Part shown: piece by piece, positions 28,650 through 40,846 of the stretch | Numbering within the stretch: the first letter of the stretch is position 1 | How the letters are laid out: the number at the start of each line of letters is the position of its first letter | Assembly (NCBI GenBank): GCA_035222895.1 | Contig: JAVYIG010006813.1 | Coordinates: 47,448 to 111,447 of the forward strand | DNA length: 64,000 nt | Source of the DNA: Strongylocentrotus droebachiensis | Lineage: Eukaryota; Echinodermata; Echinoidea; Camarodonta; Strongylocentrotidae | Direction of reading: 5' to 3' | Notes under the pieces: model-generated | What the model saw: the letters and a program-made list of their open reading frames with translations, nothing else | Databases searched by the model: none | Told to the model about the DNA's origin: nothing | Made by a program: the position numbers and the translations under genes

Positions 28650-30850
28650 AATCTACCCGAATCCATCATTATAAGAATCAATCTCATTTTTGCTTAAAAA
28701 TTATGATTATCTCTGTTTATTTCTCACACCTGATGCAGCATTAAGCTGGGAATTTTTCTGTCTTTTCCCCTTCTTCAAAATCAGCCATTGATTATAAAGC
28801 ATCTATTATTTCTCTCACGCATCGATGTACTGTGTGCTTAAACATGTCACGTTGCCATGGTTACAGAGCATTTCGACATTCAGTTGTACACACTGCATCA
28901 AAGATAATCAATCGCTCTAACGCGAACAGAAATACTTAACGCTCTTCAATGAGATTCCTTGAACAGGTTTGACAATCTTTTCTCCTGAAATGCACAATTC
29001 ATTTCCAACTGGGAAGAAAATATTGAATCTTTTCTAGCGAAGGTATTGGTTTTTAACGTGTTTAAAGAAGACGTTGCCTTCAAATTGATACATTTTTAAT
29101 GTTTTCTGGGTGCAAATTGAAATTAATCCCAGGGAGCCTAACATGCAAAAACTTGTTCGTTGAAATTGCCTGAAGCCCTCTTCAAATAAATTGTATTTTG
29201 CTGCTTGCAAGTTTGCTGATGGTATTGATATATTACTTTTGCTTTGTCATGATGAAAGGCTTAAAAGGGTTATCGTCACAATTTGAATATGAATAGAATA
29301 AGCGGATGAACGTCTGATAAGGCATTGTTTTAATTACCGCGTTTAAATGATTACACATTTGAATACATTCAAAGGCGTCAGATCCGGAGTTGAGCTTTGC
29401 AGACACCCCCTGAACATTTTGAAACTACCAATAGGTCGGCAAACGTCAGAAATAACGTTACCCTTACCCCTTACAATATGCTTGTGGATAGTAGGCCTTA
29501 TTTCAGAGAAAGCTAGAAGTTACACCAAAAGCCTTAAAGGGAGACAATGAAGCATCAACATTTTAATATCTTATCAACCGGAAAGTTGATATTAGGGCAC
29601 GAGAAGTTATCCCAACCAATCGTCTTTTATGAGGAAAGTATTATATGGATGATGCACAACAAAGGCAAGCCTTATACAGACTGACTATAAGAATGAGATA
29701 TAAAGTGCGTATTTTTTTAAAAACGTACACACTTTGAAAATATCCTCAATCAACTCAATTAGGGTAATTCAAATACCCTATTGCCTAAAGAAGTCAAATC
29801 GGATTACGTAATATTGTGTCACTGTAATGTTTGCTCAATGCGCAGGACAATTAATATTAACTCGCCTTAATATGTACATTTCTTCGAAGCTTTTGCGGTT
29901 GTGGTATAATATAGATGTACTATATAAAAGCTGCGAGAAAAAAAAAACCCCAGAGGACAACATGCGTATTATAGTAGTAGATGAATAGGAGGATAATAGA
30001 ATGAGACGTGGTGGATCGTTTGATGGAGAAAAAAATGAAAAGGGCTGACAACGAAGTTAGCACCATATAGAGAAAGGAAAAAGGAAAAAGAACATGTCTC
30101 GTGAAAGATACAAAGATGTATACTATGAATACTGACAAGGAAGAATAGGACTAAGAATAATAATGTTGTTTACCCAGGGTAGTTTCAATGCTGTTTTTCT
30201 TACCATTCATTCTTACCCTAGCCACGTACAGTATACCCATTTACATAATGGGCGGAGAGACGTAAATATGGATTAATGTCTTGCCAAAGGACGTTAGTGC
30301 CAGGTAGGGATTCTAACATTCAGCCCTTCAGATGAGAGTCGAATGAATGAACAACTATTTTACAACATCTCCACAATAATTTATTAGGAAGAATGAGGGG
30401 GAAGAGAGTTGTAAAGGAGGTGAAATAGATAAAAAATGATGCCATAAAGAACTTGCGTAATACGGATAAGATCTCAACTAGTTTTCCAGACACGGCCGGT
30501 TTCATCAGACATCATTTAAACAAATTATGCCCTATTTTTTCGTCTATTCCTGCCCCGTTTACTAGACACCATGTCGTGTTACTATGGCAACCCATTGTTT
30601 AGGAATACCTGGCGATGCAGATGTAGATTGCCATTATGACGTATGAGTATTATAAATATGTTATTTGATTAATATGTAAATCAACGTCCCTGTCAGTTGC
30701 GTAACAAGATTATTTTATATATTATATATAAATATATACGCCGAGCTATAATGCCTGTGGCAAAGGGATGAATTTATGCTAAGCTGTAAATTGAACGGAC
30801 AAGAACAGTGGTTGAAAAATAAATTCATATGCGCGTATTCACATACATCC
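28650..30850. other. No gene recognised
   Basis: AT-rich sequence without recognised exons, tandem repeats or inverted-repeat elements. Confidence 0.45.
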
Positions 30851-30867
30851 CTCTTGCACTCATTAAC

Positions 30868-30930
30868 CCCCCCCCCCCCCCTTTTTTTCTCCCTCTCTCT
30901 CTCTCTCTCTCTCTCTCCCTCTCTTTCTCT
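30868..30930 (+). repeat. C-run, T-run and CT microsatellite
   Basis: About 14 C, then T7, then about 25 bp of CT dinucleotides. Confidence 0.8.
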
Positions 30931-31590
30931 GTTTCTTTCTTTCCCTTTTTATTCTTCCTATTTTCATGTAGTTTGTTGTGTAATGTTTTATGTAACGTGT
31001 TTTTAGGGGGTATAATTATGTATACTTGGTGCTCCGTTTTATCAAGCCTTGGCTTTTAGGGGCATCTAAACATTTATCGTGTATTCTTATTCGATCACAT
31101 TCTTTGAATATTTGATTTGAATGGTTAAGTAAAGTGAACTGAACGGAACTGAATGTTATAATAAAGAGAATGAATTACATTAAAAAAACGTAATGCGCCT
31201 AAACATGATTTATGAATGTAGGGGCACATGACCATTAGACGAATACTGCGCGTCACTGACACGGCACATTTTTGTCCACTTACAAATCTAAATTAATACC
31301 ATAAGAGACGTTCCATGCCGTATTTGTGACGCACAGCTTCCGCACCTAATAGGGTCCGCCCGGCCATTATCATTTACCTTAATTTTGTTCACCAGTGTGA
31401 TACAACGTAAACATACAAAATACTCAAACTTCAGTTTCAATCAAAATTTAGTCACAATTTATTAATCTGAACATGGATACACATGTTATATAGAATACGT
31501 CGTGTTTCTCAAAAATTGAATCCTGCCTAACTTTATTTGAAATGGGTAAATTATTATTATTAATGAAGACTTACTGTGATATCGACAATA

Positions 31591-31645
31591 GGGACTTTTA
31601 GATTTGCACGTCGACACTATGTCGACGTGCAAATATAAAAGTCCC
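31591..31645. repeat. Long near-perfect hairpin
   Basis: GGGACTTTTAGATTTGCACG plus TCGAC pairs with GTCGACGTGCAAAT plus ATAAAAGTCCC around a 5-nt ACTAT loop. There is one mismatch in 25 bp arms. Confidence 0.85.
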
Positions 31646-34600
31646 TAATATCTCCAGTTCAGAGTGGAAAAGAGACACATTACAAATACAGAGAGAGGGA
31701 TAAACGGGCACTCTAAAGAAAGCTACCCTATATACTTGGTTACAAAAAAAATCAGTACGTTTGCTGGGTAGAATTTTTTTAAAGTAGGGGTCAGCAAGGG
31801 CCATTGAAAGAGACGAGGGTGTGAGCCGTATCATCTTATTTTCATGGTGCTTTCTGCCTTCCTCCCTTCCTGTCTCCCTCTCCCCTTGTTTTTTGTGTGT
31901 GGAGGGGGCGGCTAGATGGGTAGGGCACGCCGGCACGCCCCCTCCCCGTGGTCTCGTATCCAGGCTACTGCCTTCACACCTGCTTCTGTCTGTAGAGGGC
32001 ATACCCCTAGCTTCCTCCAACGCTTCGCCAATAGTTTATCTGAACGGCGGAGTGCGTAGTAGTTTTAACATTTTGTTTGCCAAACAGACGAAGAAATCGT
32101 GGAATTAAACTTGCCGTAACCATGGTGATAATTCTAAGAGCAAATCTCAAATGTTAGAGCAAACGCAATAAGTTCGTAGTTGTTTACATTGTTTATGTTT
32201 GTTACCATGGGTACATGCATGTTAAAACACATTTATGATGGGAATATTTATTCGAAACTCTCTGGATGTTCATCAATAGTATTCGTTACTATATGCAGAC
32301 ATTTATGTTTGCCTTATATAGCACCAGTGCCTTACGGTTTTACTCATTTTGATCGCGAGACTACAGTTTTATGTGCTTTCCTACAAAATTACGACATTTG
32401 AGACGAAAATGAATTGTTCAATTAAATCAATATCCTCAAAACACATTCAAATCTTCCCTATTCATACAGCTTAAAGGCTCGTTCAAATACGACGCGGCAA
32501 ACCGAGGCGGTTATTTTGTCCTCTTCTTTTTTCTTTAAAAACGTAAACAGTGCAAAACGCTTTACATTATTTTCTGTATCTCTAACGCAGAGTTCAGTTT
32601 GTTGCATTTACACGTTTAAAAAACAACTAGCGGCGGCTTTTTTTTAAATGTTGCGGCGGTTTACCATAAGGCTGAAAATAAGCCTTTACTGTCTTCGAAT
32701 GTCAACGTCTTCGACTAACTGCTCAATAAACAGCAAGCCAGCTAGGACGCTGATGTGTGACTGAAAACAAATTAATCGTAGTTTCTATACATAACGTTTC
32801 TCACAATCAATTTTTGTGGTTTTCCAATCTTACAATCTATTGGAAGTTCTTATGTCAAACGATCTCAACGATTTTCAGGTAATCATCTCAAGGGAAATTT
32901 CAATACCCTGTTTCAATGTCACATGATGGTATCGTGTTACCTTTGTGCATTAAAACAATCCATTACTATTTTTATGATATCCCATTTGGAGATTATTTTA
33001 ATTTCATTTTATATCAAATTGCATAAAATATCGTGAATCTCTTTCGGTCAACTCCACGATATTTAAAATTAAGATAATAACGCATCAATAATGTCGTACG
33101 ACTTAAAGAAATAAAACGAATACATGATGTGTATACAAATTTCATTAACGATAATGAAGTGACGATTGGTGATCTATAGATACCAGACATAATTTTTGCT
33201 GACGTCTTGAAATCTCTACACCTCTACGTTACGAAGACAACGTCAAACATTTCATACTTGACAAGCAGGTTCTGTCTCTAGGCAACGATCGAATGACTCA
33301 ATTCTACATTTATGACACACAGTATCTTACTTCAAAGTGATATGCAATTGTATTTTGTGTTCTTGCTATTGTTCTGGTGACTTCTCATCAGACATTAATT
33401 ATATCCACGAGGTAAATTGATTATCATTTGTTGATAAAATGTTACGACAACACCATGTTCCAAAACAAACTACAGTGCATGGCCTAGCTTTCAGTGTGAT
33501 GAGATTTTCCCTCTCTTATAGACTGAGTCTGAACCTAATACCAAATATCCTGCCGTCAATGAGGAAAGTCGAAGGGGTTTAAGTCTACATCTTCAAACTG
33601 AACCAAATTCCATTTTGCTAAAAAAAAAAATGAATGAAGAACAACAAAACTCTCCCTCGGTATTCTCAATGCCAACCTGAGTAATTTAAATATTCATATT
33701 GATGGAGAATCCAATCCTGATAACAGACTGGTAAAAGTTTGAACGAAACTGGACAAAAGTAAGAAGTTATGAATCTTTTGAAAGTAATCACGGTACGTAT
33801 GGGAATTTCACATTGGATGAATCGTTAATGTCACTCGAATATAGTGCTGGACAATTTCCCGACACACAATGACGACTGAAGTGTCAATTTTTTAAATGTA
33901 TCACTTCACGGGGTCTTTTACTTTTAGAGGACCTAAATAATTATGCTACCCATGATATGTTTTGAGTAGTGCCCCTGTGGAGGCACTAAGGAGAAAAACA
34001 GAAATATTAATAAGAATTTCGTACACGACAAACAGGAGAGTCATCGATGACTACGTCACAATCCATTGACCAAATTGCAAATTTGAGATTCCCATATATT
34101 AGTGATCTCCTTTCAAACATTCACATCTCTCTTATAATTTGTCCGATTGAATCATACTTTCGATATTCTGTTTCTCTTATTTTTCGGTTTTTAAACGAAT
34201 TACTCACTAATACATCTTCATTGGTTTCTGTTTTAAAAAAAACATGCCTTTAACACGATCGCGAAGACCATACCAATAAAACAAATCAAAGCTAATTTCA
34301 ATGTACAGTACGATAGAAATCATGTCCGGTTTACAATGCATCATTGCAATGTTTGCACCTTCAATAGGCGATGGTCAGGACTAAATTAAAAGCGCCGCAA
34401 GTTTATTTTTCGAAAGTCTCTGCGATCGTATTTTACATCTTCAGACTCAACCGAATGTATTTTCACTAAAAAGTGAATAAAAAAATTATTCCCTTGGCTT
34501 GGATGTCATGCTACGTTTTCTAAATTATCCATATTAACCTTGTGTTCTGTTGCCTGGCAACGAACTATTCAATTCTACATTAATGACGATTCTCACTGGT

Positions 34601-36113
34601 CTTCTTTCCACGAAATATGCCAAAGGCCGAATGAAAATACAATATTGAATTACGAGTTTAAAAAGGACGGAAAAAAATGAAAATGACCTTCCGTGACGGA
34701 ACAAATCATGCAAATATTGAAAAGTAATGAAATACGAGACATTGATTGATGCTTACAGGGTCAAATACTCTATTACTACATTGCCCAGGTTACCAAGGAT
34801 TACATTATGGTTTGGCCCTTATAAGAGGTAAACACGTAACCAGGCAACGAGATCACTCAACTCAAATTTCATGATACTCAAAAATCCAGGTTTGCCGAAT
34901 GGATATAAGGTAAAAATATGACCTTATTCTTTTATCAGTGTCTCGTATTATATTCTATCTAATGGTAATCGTATTTCATCCACCTTATTCACTTCTTACT
35001 TGAAATTAAACCTCTGAAAGGGATTGAGTATCTTTGCTTCATATTCTAAACAAAATCCTTGATTTAGCTCATGCTGCAATCATCATAAGGTTTATATTTT
35101 TTTTATAAACCTTTAGGTCAGTCAGGAATCCTATGACTTTGACAAGCCGATCGCCTGTCTGATTATCGTGATATTTGTGATTGGAAATCGAAATTTCATA
35201 CCGTTTTTCCAACGGTTTTTATAAGGTAAATGAATACGGTAAAATGGTCACTCTAAGATTTTTACTTTTTTTGAGGCACTTCATGATGATTTTGAAGCGC
35301 AATCTTTTAGGGCTGCAATATTACACCATGTCACAAATAGCCTACACACGTAGGGCCATGCATCTCAGATTTAACATCGTTGAACGATGCCTTTAAGTTA
35401 ATATTAATATGTTGAAAATACATTTTTGAGACATCAGTTAAGAAGGCAAAAGGAAGCAATAGCATATGAGTGGCAACATAAGTGCGTAATTTAGAAACAT
35501 TACTAGACATTAATGATTATTCGTACCATATACGGCACGAGTAGAATTCTTAGTAGGCCTATGTTCAATGAAAATTAATACTAATTTGCCCTTGGTATGT
35601 GTTCATGACTTTTCAAGGATTTGTGGTTCTTTCATTCTTTGCTATAAAGTGATAAGCGATGCAACTCTTTTTTAGTTAAATCAGATAAAAAAAGGATTTT
35701 TCATATACACTGTTGCCCATCAAGTTTGAATAACTTTCTCTTACTTCTTTTTCATGAGGTGATTAACTAAACTAAACCGAGAAGAATAGACAATTACTTT
35801 AACTTTCTTAACAAATAATGGATTTATAATACACAGTCTTACCAGTATAAAACTGATTGCATAACAAAGCATGAACATGCACGTGTATGTATTCAAATAA
35901 AAAGTCACCAATAGTCACACTATTTCGACAGGCAATATATCTCAATAACGATTCTAGATTCATACAAATTTCATGTTCGTGTACACGATTAATATCGCCA
36001 ATTTCAAATAAAGACACTTCTTAATGTCCGTTTTCACAATGCCTTTGATCTGGACAGTGTTGTAATACTGTATTTGGATGTCCTATAGATGGTTTTTACC
36101 AGGCACTTGTTTC
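31646..36113. other. Gene-poor stretch with diverged internal duplications
   Basis: No splice-supported exon was found. Text such as GGCAACGA...ACTCAATTCTACATT recurs near 33280, 34555 and 34835. Paired blocks near 33580-33700 and 34440-34520 share CTTCAAACTGAACC-like text. A segment at 34294-34350 resembles the left flank of the 37731 minisatellite. Confidence 0.4.
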
Positions 36114-36614
36114 TCATAATTCTTGTATACTCGGCATTTTCTTTCCATCATCGGATGTTCTCTGAACCTCGCGGTTGTGGACGGTGACGTCAGGCCCGGC
36201 GAGGTCCGTTGTCGAGTTTGACATCGCGTTCAACGTCGCAACGTCCGCTTTCGACGTCGTGGTTGTAGTCGTAGTCGTGGTGGTAGTGGTGTTGTTGAGT
36301 TCCCCTGGGAAGCCAAGCAACGTCTTACTGGTGATCGTGTACTCGACGCTGCAACGTCGCACCGAACTACGATGCTGCGGCGTCGGCTGCGGCGTCACCT
36401 GAACACTGTCCGGAGTCACTTTACCAAGTTCCTCTTCCGTAGCAACGACTCCTGGCAAAACGACCTGGTCGTTCGTCGCATCCTCATTCAATATAATCGC
36501 AGTTTGTACCGTTATAAGCTCGGATAAAAGTCGACGGGTGTCGAACGGCTGAGTAATGGCGTTGCCGACGCGTCGCTGTGACTTCGACGGGTAACAACTT
36601 GGTACGACGCCCAT
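36114..36614 (-). CDS. Hypothetical protein exon, CpG-rich, 166 codons
   Basis: An open minus-strand frame whose first ATG is at 36614 (context GTCATGG), with an in-frame stop upstream. It is unlike the surrounding AT-rich DNA: GC- and CpG-rich with many CG-containing codons. The product starts MGVVPSCYPSKSQRRVG and contains LLSELITVQTAIILNEDA. It also has a run of 12 Thr and ends KKMPSIQEL. I recognise no domain. Potential internal donors exist (CAG|GTGACG, CCA|GTAAGA), so this may be a first exon rather than a whole gene. The poly-Thr run comes from a GTC/GTA/GTG triplet repeat (+ strand), which warns that part of the frame may be repeat-derived. Confidence 0.4.
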   Translation of the reverse strand: MGVVPSCYPSKSQRRVGNAITQPFDTRRLLSELITVQTAIILNEDATNDQVVLPGVVATEEELGKVTPDSVQVTPQPTPQHRSSVRRCSVEYTITSKTLLGFPGELNNTTTTTTTTTTTTSKADVATLNAMSNSTTDLAGPDVTVHNREVQRTSDDGKKMPSIQEL

Positions 36615-37694
36615 GACGCTAACGTTCCCCGCCAAACGCGTGACCTCACCTCACCTCACCTCAGAAGAGCTGCTATCCCTGCTTTACCACAACGGCAATC
36701 CCTCGAAAATAAAGACCATTTCCTCACTAATATCTCTTCCTGTCAAACGTTTAAGGCGACGTGGATGTACATCCGGTAATAAATGCTTTACAGCGAATTC
36801 AATTAGGCGATTTTATCGACGATTCCGCCAGAGGGAAATTACGATTGATTCTCAGCGCTCTTCTACACTGTCGTCTCCCGCACCTGTCTATGATTTACAC
36901 ACTCCAACGGGGGTACGTTCCTGTGGCTGCATACATAATATATACTATCATCCGTCTGTTAGTATCCTATCTGCTTCCTCTGGGACGATCTGGAAGGAGA
37001 ATAGACCCAAGAAAAAGCAACGATTAGCATAAACTTTCCGATCAATCATACATAAGAAACTTGGGCAGGTCAAAACGAATACTTAGTTAGTTCAAACCGC
37101 AATTCCTTTTCTGAGATAAGTTTTGCATCTTCGACTTTATCAACTATATGCGAGGGTTGAAACAAAGATCGATGCAAACGGTAGTATAGCAAAAGGTATT
37201 ACTGTGAGATAATATGACACAATTTATTATACCGCAGTTACAACAAATCAAACAAAAATCATTACGAAAACTTTCCCACTTTCTCCAATAATCATTCAAA
37301 CCCACAATTCTTCTGAAGAATATCTATTTTTTTAAACTTTCAAACCAATTAATGATATTCACATCAGCTTGTCAATGGCCACCATTGAGGACCACAGCTG
37401 CTGTGTACCATAACAGATATTTAGCTGAAAAAATACTATAGCTTGTCTTTAGAATCGGTAGGAATTCATAGTTTTCATGATTAAAATTTATACAAATTAA
37501 TAGCATCATTATCATGCGGTTTGAATATTCCTTTAAAGTCTGGCGAGTATTTACTTCAAAGAATTCATAAATACAGTCATAATTCTTGAAGTGTTATCAC
37601 GTTTGGGGTGTGTGGCTGTGTGTTGTGTATAAGGTCTCGCGATTTTACATTTTTAAAGCGCTTATTTACTACAACACTATCGCAATTATTTTCG

Positions 37695-38472
37695 AAAAAT
37701 CAACTCAAGGGCAATTTCAATACATCTCATATAGAAATCATGTTCGGTTAATGTAATACGTCAATGCCATGTTCGGATAATGTAATACGTCAATGCCATG
37801 TTCGGTTAATGTAATACGTCAATGCCATGTTCGGATAATGTAATACGTCAATGCCATGTTCGGATAATTTAATGCGTCAATGCCATGTTCGGATAATGTA
37901 ATGCGTCAATGCCATGTTCGGATAATGTAATGCGTCAATGCCATGTTCGGATAATGTTATACGTCAATGCCATGTTCGGATAATGTAATGCGTCAATGCC
38001 ATGTTCGGATAATGTAATGCGTCAATGCCATGTTCGGATAATGTAATGCGTCAATGCCATGTTCGGATAATGTTATACGTCAATGCCATGTTCGGATAAT
38101 GTAATGCGTCAATGCCATGTTCGGATAATGTTATACGTCAATGCCATGTTCGGATAATGTAATGCGTCAATGCCATGTTCGGATAATGTTATACGTCAAT
38201 GTCATGTTCGGATAATGTAATGCGTCAATGCCATGTTCGGATAATGTAATGCGTCAATGCCATGTTCGGATAATGTAATGCGTCAATGCCATGTTCGGAT
38301 AATGTAATACGTCAATGCCATGTTCGGATAATGTAATGCGTCAATGCCATGTTCGGATAATGTTATACGTCAATGCCATGTTCGGATAATGTTATACGTC
38401 AATGCCATGTCATGTTCGCTCATTACAATAGATGACGCACAAGGCTATTGAAATTGCCTTAGGTTGATTTTT
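37695..38472. mobile_element. Inverted-repeat element enclosing a 29-bp minisatellite
   Basis: The left end AAAAATCAACTCAAGGGCAA, followed by TTTCAATA, pairs with the right end TATTGAAATTGCC then TTAGGTTGATTTTT. About 27 bp match with few differences. The interior is almost entirely the minisatellite. A relative of the left flank without the array occurs at 34294-34350, and an AATCATCTCAAGGGAAATTT sequence occurs near 32881. Confidence 0.65.
37738..38408 (+). repeat. 29-bp minisatellite, about 23 copies
   Basis: The unit is ATGCCATGTTCGGATAATGT plus AATGCGTCA. Variants end AATACGTCA or (after GT) TATACGTCA and are interspersed. Copies abut directly with no unique spacers. Confidence 0.95.
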
Positions 38473-39672
38473 TTTTAAATAAAGTTGTTGCAAACGTGTT
38501 TTACTTTCTAAGCACCTTACATTGTAATTATCATGACTCCTGTCATTAGATTCAATTGCTCATCCGCACATGATAGTGCACCGAAATCTGAAATTAAAAG
38601 CTTAAAACTCGAATTAAAAACTGAGCGATCCTTTGGTCAAAACTGCTTCATAATATTATGATTATATTTATTCGCAAAACTGTAACAAAATCTTCATTAT
38701 AAGAAAATGAATGCGATTTCCTTTCTAAATGCTTTGTTATACATAGTAGAGAAATGAACCCTCAACAAAGGAAAGAAAACGTGTCTAAATTGAGTCTTTT
38801 TCTGTTTCAAATATAATACGTTCGTATTTGACGTTTTTAATGACCGGCACAGTTAGCAATAATTACTTTTCTTGTGCGATGTAAACCTATACACCGGCAT
38901 GGGATCATCTGTATGCAGGAAACGAAATTCATCTAGGATAAGTATCAGCGCCGGAGACGTTGTGCTCTGTATAGTAGTAATAGAATACCGTGTCAATGAT
39001 GTGCAATAACATGATGATGATGGCGATGTCGAAAACTTTAATTTAGTGATGGAGGATAAAGAAAGAATACGCGTCGCCCGCGGTTATACTTTTAGTGTGT
39101 CGATTGATTTCCGGTGTATTCACATCTTGATCTGCAAGCATAGCGAACCCTCTTTGCCATCAATTCTCCGGTTTCCTGCATTTCTTCATCGTTACAACAT
39201 GTTCAAGTCTTTTATTATTAACGGGTTTTCCCCTCCTCCTCCTCTTTTCTTTCTTCTCTCTCTCTCTCTCTCTCTCTCTCACCCTCTCTCCCTCCAACGC
39301 TCAGAGTAGTTTCACCATCTACTTCTTTATACGTACATGTTCTACCTACTTCCGTCTTTAATCATTTCCCCTCCTCTATTATATCCATCGATCTCTCCCC
39401 TCTTTCTCTCTCTCTCTCTCTCTGGCTCTCTCTCTTACCCTCTCTCCCTCCCTATCTCAGTTTAGTTTCACCCTCTGTTCCCTTACGTACAGGTTCTACC
39501 TACTTCCGTCTTCAATCATTTCCCCTCCTCTATTATCCATCGATCTCTCCCCCTCCGCCCCCCTCTCTTTCTCTCTCTCTACCCCATCTTGCCATACATT
39601 TACTATAACGATATAAGGCCCATATCCTTTCTTAAGCTTTCATGTGTTCAGCTTGCTCTCTGTTGAATTCCA

Positions 39673-39725
<53 letters not shown>

Positions 39726-40218
39726 TCTTCTTTCCTCATCTTCATACGCATTTCTCATTTTCTTTTTGAATATCCACATAATTATCACTCCTCTGTATAT
39801 ATTTTGTTTCTCAATGTATATCCCAATCTCCCTCTCTCTCTCTCTCTCTCTTCTTTCTTCTTCTCTTGTCCATCTCGATCTGTCTTCTTCTTTTTCTTCC
39901 TTGCTGCCTCTCTGCTTCGCATGTGGCTTCCCCCATTAAAAAAAAAGAATTACATGTATATTTCTCTCTCTGTTACACATTACAAACAAACATACACACA
40001 CATTGTACATCCACCTTGCGCATTCCCCCAAACAAACCACACATTTCATCGGGAATAATACAATTACCCTGACATCTTACCCATTTTCAATGCGACTAAT
40101 GCAATTATTATTTTTCTCGCGTTGACGGCGTTGTCGCGTATCCCCCGTAATGAGTACGGCGAAGCGGAAGAAAAGAATGGAATAAGGCGATTTAATGAAA
40201 GACATCAAACATTATACA
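38473..40218. other. Intergenic, CT-rich tracts
   Basis: CT microsatellites lie at 39250-39290, 39400-39470, 39680-39725 and 39830-39850. A duplicated block (CAGGTTCTACCTACTTCCGTC, CCCCTCCTCTATTAT, CCATCGATCTCTCC) occurs near 39340-39400 and 39490-39555. No gene is seen. Confidence 0.55.
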
Positions 40219-40451
40219 TGTAGTGATAGCTACATGTAGTTTAACAGAGTCTGCAAATACAGACTAGCATGTATAACTAAATATAGAATGACCTGCAACC
40301 CATGACTCATGCCAGGTCATGTTATGAAACAATGAGTACTTGTACATGAGATGCCTACAAAGATGTCTGACTGACATAGAGCCTCAATAAAGCTATACAA
40401 CTTATTAGTTCAATCAAAGCTCTCCAACTGGTCTTTTATAAGAACATAATA
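40219..40451 (+). repeat. 5' LTR (233 bp)
   Basis: Begins TGTAGTGATAGCTACATG and ends AAGAACATAATA. It contains AATAAA near 40386. By eye it is identical to the 3' LTR over its whole length. Confidence 0.9.
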
Positions 40452-40469
40452 TGGTGTCAGAACTAGGCA
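40452..40469 (+). other. Primer-binding site of the LTR element
   Basis: TGGTGTCAGAACTAGG begins immediately after the 5' LTR. The leading TGG is complementary to the CCA end of a tRNA. The tRNA identity is not determined. Confidence 0.7.
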
Positions 40470-40846
40470 GCCAGTGTTTGTGCTGAGCAATCCAGCCTAC
40501 AGTATGGAGGAATCATTGAAATCAGGCCAGTTCAATCCAATTCTTTGTGATGTGAGAGATGATGAGAGGGCTTAGAGTCTAAGTGTATGTCCAGTGAATG
40601 TAGTTATGTCCATAATAGTTAGCACTGTCGTTGTATGGATTGGAGTGCATAGTTCTGTGCCGGGCCAGTTCCAGTATAACGGGCAGTAAGCGTGACATAT
40701 ATATGGGACATGAACATACAGAATAACTCAGTGAAAGTTAATAGTTGAGCTTAAAGTAATTGTTGCAAAGATACAAAAAGAAAAAGCTAATTGTTATGCT
40801 GTTCATGTGAGTGACTACACTAGGCTAAGAAACAAAAAGAAACAAA

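Noticed and set aside
31598-32020. A 140-codon minus-strand frame.
   Set aside because: It runs through a hairpin and low-complexity sequence; no domain features.
37738-38408. CRISPR-like array of 29-bp repeats.
   Set aside because: The repeats are directly adjacent with no spacers, and the DNA is eukaryotic. It is a minisatellite.
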